This document shows positions 1 to 6,531 of a stretch of 64,000 nucleotides of DNA, one piece after another. Source of the stretch: an uncultured Bacteroidales bacterium (GTDB lineage Bacteria; Bacteroidota; Bacteroidia; Bacteroidales; UBA932); contig CASFSL010000021.1 in NCBI GenBank assembly GCA_949297365.1, positions 18,411-82,410 of the forward strand. Reading direction: 5' to 3'. The notes under the pieces were generated by a model. That model had not been told where the DNA came from and ran no database searches. It saw only the letters and a list, made by a program, of their open reading frames with translations. The position numbers were made by a program, and so were the translations under genes. Positions within the stretch are counted from its first letter, which is position 1. Each line of letters starts with the position of its first letter.

Positions 1-376
1 ACCAAGGGCTTAACACGGGCCAATGGATTAATGAATCATACCACTTCCACTCGTAATCATATTTCTTACAAAGTCTAGCATACGATTCCTTATTTTGAGA
101 ATAATAAATAGACACTTCTTTTATCCTGTTCCTGGATTGAATAGAAGGAATAACATTTCCCTCAATCATTCCTGACAATTCAGAAGAAGTAACATTTAAC
201 ACTCTTGACAACGATTCCAAATCACCATCACTACCTTCATACAAATACTTTAATAATTTTTGCGTAGGACTATTCTCTATTTCATTCTTTTTTGACATTT
301 GATTTTCATTCGAACATCCCAGTGCACATATAATGCAAAATGTTACTGTTAACAGTTTTTTCACCATATTCTTCAT
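1..376 (-). CDS. Partial lipoprotein of unknown function, cut by the window edge
   Basis: An open frame starts at the ATG at 374-376 and runs off the left edge after 125 codons. The first residues are a classic lipoprotein signal: MKNMVKKLLTVTFCI followed by ICALGC, so the lipidated cysteine is residue 21. The rest is polar, charged and rich in Ser, Glu and Lys, with no domain I recognise. It is the last visible gene of the minus-strand set that includes the ATP-grasp enzyme, 36 nt after the 48-aa peptide gene. The region is clearly more A+T-rich than the genes from 606 onward. Function unknown; the carboxy end lies outside the window. Confidence 0.7.
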   Translation of the reverse strand, partial: MKNMVKKLLTVTFCIICALGCSNENQMSKKNEIENSPTQKLLKYLYEGSDGDLESLSRVLNVTSSELSGMIEGNVIPSIQSRNRIKEVSIYYSQNKESYARLCKKYDYEWKWYDSLIHWPVLSPW

Positions 377-412
377 CTAATTGAGAAACCATATGATTGT
401 TTATCCTATTCC

Positions 413-559
413 CTATTTTTTGCTTTTTCCAGTAGCATCTATTACTTCTTTTACTATTTTAGCTGCTGACGCTATAGCTGTCACAACTGTTACGACTTTT
501 CCTGCATACTCGACAGTTTTATCTGCTCCTGTCTTTACTTTTTCCATTCTTTTTCCCAT
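413..559 (-). CDS. Putative 48-aa cationic amphipathic peptide
   Basis: A 48-codon frame (ATG 557-559, TAG 413-415) lies 46 nt after the ATP-grasp gene and 36 nt before the lipoprotein. The peptide has a Lys-rich start (MGKRMEKVKTGADK), a middle rich in Val, Ala and Ile with small residues, and a Lys-rich end (TGKSKK), so it could form one amphipathic or membrane-active helix. An A-rich leader (AATTAAACAAA) precedes the ATG, as is usual in Bacteroidota. It may be a second product of this locus, for example an effector or a second substrate of the ATP-grasp enzyme, but nothing in it proves this. A chance frame in A+T-rich DNA is the alternative. Confidence 0.45.
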   Translation of the reverse strand: MGKRMEKVKTGADKTVEYAGKVVTVVTAIASAAKIVKEVIDATGKSKK

Positions 560-605
560 TTTGTTTAATTTTTATTATGTTAAATATCTTCTTATATCAG
601 TAAAA

Positions 606-1616
606 TTAACCGATGTCGTTATCATTTAGATTTTTTACTTCTGACAAAAATTCTGCGATCGCCTGCGAGATGGGCAGACCGGTCTCGAGCTCGACCCAGA
701 GCCACTGGCCGTTGGGGTTGCACTCGAGGAAAACGTACTCGCCGGAGGGGGTGACGATGAAGTCGAAGCAGCCGAAATTGAGTCCCATGCGGCTGAGGTA
801 AGCGAAGCACTTTCGTGAGATGTCTTCCGGTAGGCTGAATACTGACCACCTGATGCCGTGGCCGTAGCCCTGACGCCAGTCTATCTTCCCGGTGTCGTCC
901 TGCTGTGCCTGTGAGTCTATCCGACAGGCAAAGGCCCTGTCGCCGACTACGGTCACACGGAGTTCGAAGGCCTTGTCCACGTACTCCTGAAGAAAGGTCA
1001 CTGTCTGCGAGTAGGCCTCGTCAGGAGCTTCCCGAAGATTCTGCGTGGAGGTCCTGGCGGCAAAAAACACCCACTGTGATTCGGACGCCTCGTCCCATAC
1101 ATTTTCGCTTTCGATTGGCTTCAGGACATAGTCCCGGCCATCGGTCAGACGCTCCGTTACCTCCGTTTTGGTGTTGGTAAAGCAGGTGTCCGGTACTTTG
1201 AAGCCGACTTCCAGGGCATACCGCAGCTGGAGCATCTTGGATGAGGCCGGCCGGTCGTTGGCGATGCTGCCTATGGACGGCACATCCTTCAGATAGTAGC
1301 GGATGAAGTACAGGAAACCGAAGGCTTCGTCGAGATTGTGCTTGTTGATCAGAGCCGTATTCTGTACCGGCAGTTCCGAGGGCTTCTCCGGCCTGCGGTC
1401 CCACACTGCAGTGACTTCCGAGCCACGGACGGACAAACCGTTGGCCTTGCATCTTATGACAAAATCACAACCGGAGGCGTCCGCCCACCAACTGAACTCG
1501 TAGTCAGTGAGCAGAGCCTCCGTGTTGAGACGGAACACCGGTACTCCGGCGTCAGCCAGATGCTCTATCACGAAATTCGGATGTGAATCCTCCTTATTGG
1601 TGAATATCAGCACCAT
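606..1616 (-). CDS. ATP-grasp peptide maturase, graspetide (MvdC/MvdD) family
   Basis: The 336-aa protein matches the graspetide maturase family, ATP-grasp ligases that join Asp/Glu side chains to Ser/Thr (ester) or Lys (amide) in a ribosomal peptide. The N-terminal pre-ATP-grasp part begins MVLIFTNKEDSHPNFVIEHL and carries the family's WDRRP signature at about 91-95. The middle has the ASSKMLQLRYALEVGFKVP stretch and the ATP-grasp lysines (YVLKPIES). The C-terminus has FDFIVTPSGEYVFLECNPNG, containing the Mg-binding D, E and N, and ends with the typical tail after QWLWVE. Length is usual for the family (about 320-340 aa). Its ATG directly follows the TAG of the 82-aa gene, so translation is coupled to that small protein, the most likely substrate. 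Confidence 0.85.
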   Translation of the reverse strand: MVLIFTNKEDSHPNFVIEHLADAGVPVFRLNTEALLTDYEFSWWADASGCDFVIRCKANGLSVRGSEVTAVWDRRPEKPSELPVQNTALINKHNLDEAFGFLYFIRYYLKDVPSIGSIANDRPASSKMLQLRYALEVGFKVPDTCFTNTKTEVTERLTDGRDYVLKPIESENVWDEASESQWVFFAARTSTQNLREAPDEAYSQTVTFLQEYVDKAFELRVTVVGDRAFACRIDSQAQQDDTGKIDWRQGYGHGIRWSVFSLPEDISRKCFAYLSRMGLNFGCFDFIVTPSGEYVFLECNPNGQWLWVELETGLPISQAIAEFLSEVKNLNDNDIG

Positions 1617-1865
1617 CTACCGGACATTCTTCTGGTCGTCTATCTGGTTTTTCTTATCCGGCGACACGTTTGTTCCCACAGCCTTCGTATTGACGACTTT
1701 CATGCTGTATGTTCCCACTACCCTGGCATCATAAGTTCTCTGTGACAGCGGGTCGTAGACTGCCTTTTGGTTTGCATCGGCCTCCTCTATCCTCGATATC
1801 GGAGTGCAGCCCATGAGCAGCGGCATTACTGCTCCGGCATTTGTTCTGGTTGAATTGTAAAGCAT
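1617..1865 (-). CDS. 82-aa small protein, candidate graspetide precursor
   Basis: This 82-codon gene begins 7 nt after the membrane protein gene and its TAG abuts the ATG of the ATP-grasp gene, so it sits where precursor genes usually sit in graspetide operons. The N-terminal part (MLYNSTRTNAGAVMPLLMGC) is mildly hydrophobic. The C-terminal part, VGTNVSPDKKNQIDDQKNVR, is dense in Thr/Ser, Lys and Asp, the residues that ATP-grasp maturases cross-link, so it would be the core in this reading. An in-frame TAA lies just upstream, so the start cannot be earlier. LMGC resembles a lipobox, but no basic n-region precedes it, so a lipoprotein is less likely. No homologue is recognised; the precursor role is inferred from position and composition. 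Confidence 0.6.
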   Translation of the reverse strand: MLYNSTRTNAGAVMPLLMGCTPISRIEEADANQKAVYDPLSQRTYDARVVGTYSMKVVNTKAVGTNVSPDKKNQIDDQKNVR

Positions 1866-1872
1866 AATTTAT

Positions 1873-2415
1873 TTACATTAATGGTAATAGTTGTCTGAAT
1901 ACAATGTATGCAGCTGTGCAGAACACGGCCCAGCTCAGGTAGCCGAATGTGGTCATGGCCCGGTTCAGGCTGTACTTAAGGGTCATGTCGAACATCGACA
2001 CATCACTGTTGACATAGAGCATCCTGAGCGAGACCACCTCGTCCATGTTGACAGCCGTGAATATCCCGATGATAACGGACAGAACGAGACTGACTATACC
2101 TCCGGTCCACAGAATGGCCTTGACCTGATTGTAACCGGTAGACACTGTCAACACGTCCCCTAAATGCGTTATGGCGTATACATAACAGACTGCCGCCAAC
2201 AGAAAGAAAATGAATGACGATGAAAAATTCTTCGATGTAACACTGACAGGCAGTATCACCATAAAAGCCAGGACCAGGGCAAAGCCCCACCTTTGCGCTG
2301 AGGTGTATGCGCTCAGATCCATCTGGGACATAAACAACGGCACAAATACCGCTATGAGCACGACGGACAGTGCCGTCTCAATATTGGCAACAAGCCAGGC
2401 AAGTACAGTTTTCAT
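1873..2415 (-). CDS. Polytopic membrane protein, unknown family
   Basis: A 180-aa protein with about five hydrophobic segments: near residues 8-30, 43-62, 67-88, 100-122 and 153-175. Charged loops are short, with NMDEVVSLRMLYVNSD as the longest hydrophilic stretch. No transporter or peptidase motif (no C39 Cys/His/Asp, no Walker motif) is visible. Its ATG overlaps the stop of the coiled-coil gene (TGATG), so the two are translationally coupled, and the 82-aa gene follows after 7 nt. In the operon it could anchor or export the small product, but this is a guess. Confidence 0.8.
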   Translation of the reverse strand: MKTVLAWLVANIETALSVVLIAVFVPLFMSQMDLSAYTSAQRWGFALVLAFMVILPVSVTSKNFSSSFIFFLLAAVCYVYAITHLGDVLTVSTGYNQVKAILWTGGIVSLVLSVIIGIFTAVNMDEVVSLRMLYVNSDVSMFDMTLKYSLNRAMTTFGYLSWAVFCTAAYIVFRQLLPLM

Positions 2416-2909
2416 CAGAAATCCAGTTCTAACGGTTTGCTTTTGTCATTCCAAGCCTCGACAAATTTTGTAAAATCCTCCAGCGGATTAGTAACTACAA
2501 TGGAACTTATCCCCTTCAATGCCGACACTATCATATCCCTGTCATTATTCTGCAAAGCCTTATCCAACACTTTGTAATGAGCTGCCAATCCTTGCTGACG
2601 CTGGCCGAAAGTGCCCAGAATTACCTCTCTGCACAGTTCATACTGATTTGCGATTCTTGCCAGTTCGACTTCTTTTGCCGCCTGCAGCACCTGAACCTGC
2701 AAATCTATCTCCTTGCTTCTTTGATAAACATCAACTATCTTATCCGCCAGCCCGACAGTCCTGTCCACTATGCTTTCCGCAGCAAGCGCAGTATTCTCGA
2801 TACGGCTGACAATCATATCTGCATTTGTATTTTCTACTAGTTCTGCCTGATTCACATCCTCCACAATAGCCGGCAAACTCTCTGTCTTCTTTTTCTTAAA
2901 TAGTCCCAT
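2415..2909 (-). CDS. Coiled-coil cytoplasmic protein, unknown function
   Basis: A 164-aa soluble protein that begins MGLFKKKK. Residues about 25-100 are rich in Glu, Gln, Leu and Ala in heptad-like order, predicting a long coiled coil. The C-terminal third (LDKALQNNDRDMIVSALKGI followed by a conserved-looking NPLEDFTKFVEAW and a final LELDF) has the look of a small helical domain found in many Gram-negative hypothetical proteins, but I cannot name a family with confidence. It lies 5 nt after the MORN lipoprotein gene and overlaps the membrane protein gene, so it is a firm operon member. Confidence 0.8.
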   Translation of the reverse strand: MGLFKKKKTESLPAIVEDVNQAELVENTNADMIVSRIENTALAAESIVDRTVGLADKIVDVYQRSKEIDLQVQVLQAAKEVELARIANQYELCREVILGTFGQRQQGLAAHYKVLDKALQNNDRDMIVSALKGISSIVVTNPLEDFTKFVEAWNDKSKPLELDF

Positions 2910-2914
2910 ACTTA

Positions 2915-5026
2915 TTATTTTGCTTTATTTATCTTGTTATATTCACTGCATACAACACACAAATGATTCACATCCTTTATAAATTCTTCAGACGAAAACA
3001 AAGGATTATCACTTCTAACTCCACGGATAAAATTAGTGAATGTAGCGTCACCGAACACCTCGTCTCTCAAAGGCACATACGCATTGACAAATGCCTTGTT
3101 GCACTTATATAGTGAAGCAAGTATTTCCAATGATCTCAGAATTTCGGCCTGTATCTTTGAAAGATCGCCGGATATTTTTTTCAATGCGTCTATCACTTTT
3201 GCCTGATTCTTTACGATCTCCATCTTCTTTTCATTTCTTGCCGACACATAACTGATTGCCGCCTCCGCTATTGCAAGGCCTGCTCCAATAGCCATACTTG
3301 TCCCGCTCTTGAAACCCAGACTGGAAAATAACTGGGCCGTATCGGAGAAAGTATTTATCATAGAACCATAGTTAAAAGTTATAGGCTCCAATACAGAAGC
3401 ATCCAGGGTAATGTCAATATCCATCTCGTGATAGATATCTGTCTTTAGTTCCTGTTTCTTTCCCTGTACTGATCTAGCTACAGCCATCAGTTCCTTGGCG
3501 AGATACAGATTACGGTATGCCGCCAGTCTTGAATCCCGCAGATAGGCAAACATCCTGTCATAATACCACCTCACAGAAGAGACTACATCCTCGGCCTTAG
3601 AGCATACTTTTATGAGTTTATCCAATTTCTCCTCCTCAAACTTTAAAGAACCTAACCTGGCCGAAGACTTTTCAGAATAGATATTATTTGCCTCTTCAAG
3701 CAGATCCGGCAGTTCCTGCAATTTTTTTTCTATTCTCTGTCCTGTTGTCTCACAGAAAGTCTCAATTTCAGTTTTTTTACCTTCCAGAATATCCAGTTCA
3801 TCCTGCGTTTTTCTGAAGTACATTCCTGTCAATTGATATACCCTGAACCTGATCCATACTATATCAACCAGCAGCCAGGCAATCAGTAGCCAAAACAGAA
3901 CATTTATTAATATCCATGATGGCATCTGGGACCACAGTCCAATATTTATTCCACAGACAACGATATTCCTAAGACTGAAGAAAAACAACATTACAAACAG
4001 CGGATACTGCGACTTAAGCAGGCTCCAGAATGATGTTACATCAAGTCTCGCCCGATGAAGACCAAACCAACCTCCGAGTATTAAATATAAATAAATCTGC
4101 GTCAAAGAATATGGTTCTTTTCTTTTCGGCCATAAATTGTAAGACCTCATGTTTACTGTGACTACCGCAATACCTAAGGCCAGGACCAACACAACACCTA
4201 CTGTTATCAGCAGTTCTCTGTATCTTTCCCAGACTAACAGCCTGGCTTTATAATTTATTCTCTCTGATGCCGTTGACTTCTGGTCAAAATCATCAAGTAC
4301 GTCATAAACTGTTTTTATATTTTTCGGCAGATCTCCGTTCTTCCACACATGAGTCCCTGCATATTTATTTGTGCTGTCATTCAAAGTTCCAAGACCATCA
4401 TACTGACCGTTTTTCCACTTTCCTTTATATATTAGCGTACTGTCTTCCGCATATAAGGCACCTTCTCCATCATACATGTTCTTTTTGAAATTTCCAACAT
4501 ACATGATCCCATCTGGATAATACATCTTTCCCGCACCCTTAAAACGACTGTTTTTCCACTTTCCGTCATAAAACAGCCTGCCGTTCTGGATTACATAAAC
4601 ATGCCCTTCTCCCCTGCCCTTTTTAAAATTACCAATGTATATCGTACTTTTCTCTTTCTTAAGACCAAAACCGTGGGGCTTCCCCTTTTTCCACGATCCA
4701 TAATATGCACTTGAGCCAGGCGATTCCACCGTCCTTACAGCCTCCGGAGAAGTCAGGCCATAACGCGCATCCAGCACTTTAGAGTAGTGCTTTTCTCCTT
4801 TTTTATCAACTGCAACAAGTGTCCCACGCCCATCTGCCAAACCATATTTTTCCCCTCCAATCCACTCAAATTGTAATTTAGTAAAGAGTGTGCTCAAAGA
4901 ATCCTGCATATACAGTTTAACTCCGTCGGATGTCACATACCACTCGGACTTATCTTCTTTTCCACAAGAGGAAACAACTGAGATACTTGCAATAACAAGA
5001 AGTAAAATCTTTAAATGTTTACTCAT
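2915..5026 (-). CDS. MORN-repeat lipoprotein with TM2-like membrane region and coiled coil
   Basis: A 703-aa envelope protein with an unusual domain order. A lipoprotein signal ends in ISVVSSC. Residues about 105-235 hold five MORN repeats of the form Y-x-G-x-[WF]-K-K/N-x-x-x-x-G-x-G (for example YIGNFKKGRGEGH and YKGKWKNGQYDGLG). A transmembrane helix follows near 270-292, then a TM2-like motif (LGGWFGLHRARL, about 316-327) and two further helices up to about 395. A long coiled coil covers about 400-475, and a second helical region, Gly/Ala-rich at FKSGTSMAIGAGLAIAEAA, leads to the C-terminus. MORN repeats often bind lipids or scaffold proteins. It heads the operon that ends in the ATP-grasp gene. 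Function unknown. Confidence 0.85.
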   Translation of the reverse strand: MSKHLKILLLVIASISVVSSCGKEDKSEWYVTSDGVKLYMQDSLSTLFTKLQFEWIGGEKYGLADGRGTLVAVDKKGEKHYSKVLDARYGLTSPEAVRTVESPGSSAYYGSWKKGKPHGFGLKKEKSTIYIGNFKKGRGEGHVYVIQNGRLFYDGKWKNSRFKGAGKMYYPDGIMYVGNFKKNMYDGEGALYAEDSTLIYKGKWKNGQYDGLGTLNDSTNKYAGTHVWKNGDLPKNIKTVYDVLDDFDQKSTASERINYKARLLVWERYRELLITVGVVLVLALGIAVVTVNMRSYNLWPKRKEPYSLTQIYLYLILGGWFGLHRARLDVTSFWSLLKSQYPLFVMLFFFSLRNIVVCGINIGLWSQMPSWILINVLFWLLIAWLLVDIVWIRFRVYQLTGMYFRKTQDELDILEGKKTEIETFCETTGQRIEKKLQELPDLLEEANNIYSEKSSARLGSLKFEEEKLDKLIKVCSKAEDVVSSVRWYYDRMFAYLRDSRLAAYRNLYLAKELMAVARSVQGKKQELKTDIYHEMDIDITLDASVLEPITFNYGSMINTFSDTAQLFSSLGFKSGTSMAIGAGLAIAEAAISYVSARNEKKMEIVKNQAKVIDALKKISGDLSKIQAEILRSLEILASLYKCNKAFVNAYVPLRDEVFGDATFTNFIRGVRSDNPLFSSEEFIKDVNHLCVVCSEYNKINKAK

Positions 5027-5054
5027 AAATTACTGTTTTAGTTTATCATACTCA

Positions 5055-5261
5055 AATAAAAAATGCGGTACTGTCGCCTAGTATACGGACAACAGGTACC
5101 GCCAAGCACCACGCACACGTATAATAAACAACAGCCCGCATTCGAATGGATATGCAGACTGTGACGCTTATTATCCCCGTGTGCTCAAAATTGGCGGTTT
5201 TGTCGTCCGGGAATCCTAAGATTCACATTCAGTATTTTCTATTTGCCGGATCTCACGACCC
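5055..5261 (-). ncRNA. Putative small RNA, copy B of a tandem pair
   Basis: A complete transcription unit of about 205 nt on the minus strand. The promoter has a -7 box CAAATGTA on the plus strand (TACATTTG read on minus, 5267-5274) and a -33 TTG (5296-5298), 21 nt apart. The end is an intrinsic terminator: stem GCGGTA/TACCGC with inner CTGTTGTC/GGCGACAG pairing (5065-5103) followed by a T-run (5055-5063). Inside, ACCGCCAA pairs with TTGGCGGT, GCACAC with GTGTGC, TTATTAT with its complement, and ACAGTCTGCAT with ATGCGGGCTGT. The same architecture occurs in copy A. No coding frame fits both copies. A 6S-type RNA (Bacteroidales-1 family) is one possible identity. Confidence 0.65.
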
Positions 5262-5320
5262 TCACGCAAATGTAGTAAAAAATACGGCACTCATTCAAAT
5301 GCAGACTGTCTTTCTCATAT

Positions 5321-5553
5321 AAAAAAAGCGGTACTGTCATTTATCATACAGGCAACAGGTACCGCCAAGCACCGCGTACACATATAATAAACAACAGTCC
5401 GCACTCAAACGAATAGCGCAACAGTGATGCTTATTATTCCCCGTGTACTCTTCCTACCCTCGCGGGAAGGAAACAAAATTGGCGGTTTTGTTGTCCCGGG
5501 AATCCTAAGATTCACAATCAGTATTTTCTACTTTGACAAGACCTCGCGGCCTT
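5321..5553 (-). ncRNA. Putative small RNA, copy A of a tandem pair
   Basis: Second copy of the element, about 230 nt. The promoter is TACCTTTG on minus (5559-5566) with -33 TTG at 5587-5589, exactly 20 nt apart. The terminator stem GCGGTA/TACCGC spans 5328-5364 and is followed by seven Ts. Both copies share GAATCTTAGGATTCCCGG, AAACCGCCAATTTTG and the ends of the terminator almost exactly. The stem GCACAC/GTGTGC of copy B is GTACAC/GTGTAC here: a C-G pair has become T-A, a compensated change that supports a real hairpin. Copy A has an extra small hairpin (TTCC..CCC/GGG..GGAA, about 5449-5473). The GCGGTA arm of the terminator can also pair with the upstream ACCGCC, so two exclusive folds exist. 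Confidence 0.65.
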
Positions 5554-5717
5554 TGTCGCAAAGGTAGAAAAAATACTGCAACTCATCAAGTGCGGACTGT
5601 CTTATTCGTTCGCAGGACAAAGAAACGACAACGGACAATGAACGCCAAATTATGTTTGGTCCAATCCGTGCCAAATCATTCCAAACAGCACCACAGCATA
5701 TTGTAAGGGGATTTCAC

Positions 5718-5725
5718 TATCTTTG
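5718..5725 (+). promoter_or_regulatory. -7 promoter box of the regulator-like gene
   Basis: TATCTTTG fits the Bacteroidota -7 consensus TAnnTTTG. A TTG inside it could be read as an alternative start in frame with the gene, but its place in the promoter box makes the ATG at 5741 the better start. The -33 element is not clear. Confidence 0.55.
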
Positions 5726-5740
5726 CGCAAAACACCGCCA

Positions 5741-6520
5741 ATGAAGAGCGACAGCACTGAACAGATAAGACTTCTGAAGGAAGAAACGGTAAGGATATTC
5801 GGGAAAAGCCTCGACTCTCCTACGGATTACGACGCCCTCGCAGCAGAAATACTGGAGAAAACCGGTAAGTCCATCAGTTCGACTACCCTGAAAAGAGTTT
5901 TCGGCTACATCAAGAACGGCAATGCTCCCACCGGTGCGACTTTGGGCTTACTGGCCCGGTACTGCGGATATGCCGGATGGGCGGACTGGTGCTCAAGACA
6001 CGGAGCAGGGACCGGGACAAACGGGGAGGCAGGAAGGAGCAGAGCACGGAAGGTGAGTATCACGTCCATCTCCGCAGCGGCACTGCTGATAGCGGCACTC
6101 CTGGTATGGAGACCGTGGGCTGAGAATCCGACTGCGGAACAGCCGGCTGCGATTTCAGAGCCTCCGGCATTCGAAGAGACGGACGGCGAGACTCTGCGGT
6201 ACCACGAACTGCTGAAATACTGCACCGATGCCGCTGCCGTCAAGTGCGACTCAGTCCGCAGCAGAAGAGAAGGGATGACTATGAACGAGTACTACCGGTT
6301 CGCCATGCAGGAATACTCGAGGATACTGGACGACATGAGGGACATGGCCGAGCAGTGCGCGGCAGATGCGTTCAAGGACAACGACACCCTGCGGCGCATG
6401 TACTCCGCACAGATATTCAGCACCTGCCGGGAAGTATGCCTGCCGCTTTGGATCGAGGCCCAGACCGAATACCAGGACAGCCTGCATACCCGTATCGCCT
6501 CCATGGCATCTGCAGACTGA
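5741..6520 (+). CDS. Membrane-anchored regulator-like protein with N-terminal DNA-binding-like domain
   Basis: A 259-aa protein. Residues 1-90 (from MKSDSTEQIRLLKEETVRIF through SSTTLKRVFGYI to CGYAGWADW) match a helical domain seen at the N-terminus of many Bacteroidota putative transcription regulators; the SISSTTLKRVFGYIK part looks like a helix-turn-helix. A single transmembrane helix follows at about 107-124 (SISAAALLIAALLVW). The C-terminal part is helical, charged and extracytoplasmic, with four Cys. It is bounded by the sRNA pair upstream and the 3' end of the group II intron 11 nt after its stop, convergent with dnaK. What it regulates is unknown. Confidence 0.75.
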   Translation: MKSDSTEQIRLLKEETVRIFGKSLDSPTDYDALAAEILEKTGKSISSTTLKRVFGYIKNGNAPTGATLGLLARYCGYAGWADWCSRHGAGTGTNGEAGRSRARKVSITSISAAALLIAALLVWRPWAENPTAEQPAAISEPPAFEETDGETLRYHELLKYCTDAAAVKCDSVRSRREGMTMNEYYRFAMQEYSRILDDMRDMAEQCAADAFKDNDTLRRMYSAQIFSTCREVCLPLWIEAQTEYQDSLHTRIASMASAD

Positions 6521-6531
6521 GCCGTAGTCCC

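Noticed and set aside
5055..5553. Retron or CRISPR array
   Set aside because: There are only two long imperfect copies of about 270 bp with their own promoters and terminators, no spacers, and the only reverse transcriptase nearby belongs to the group II intron.
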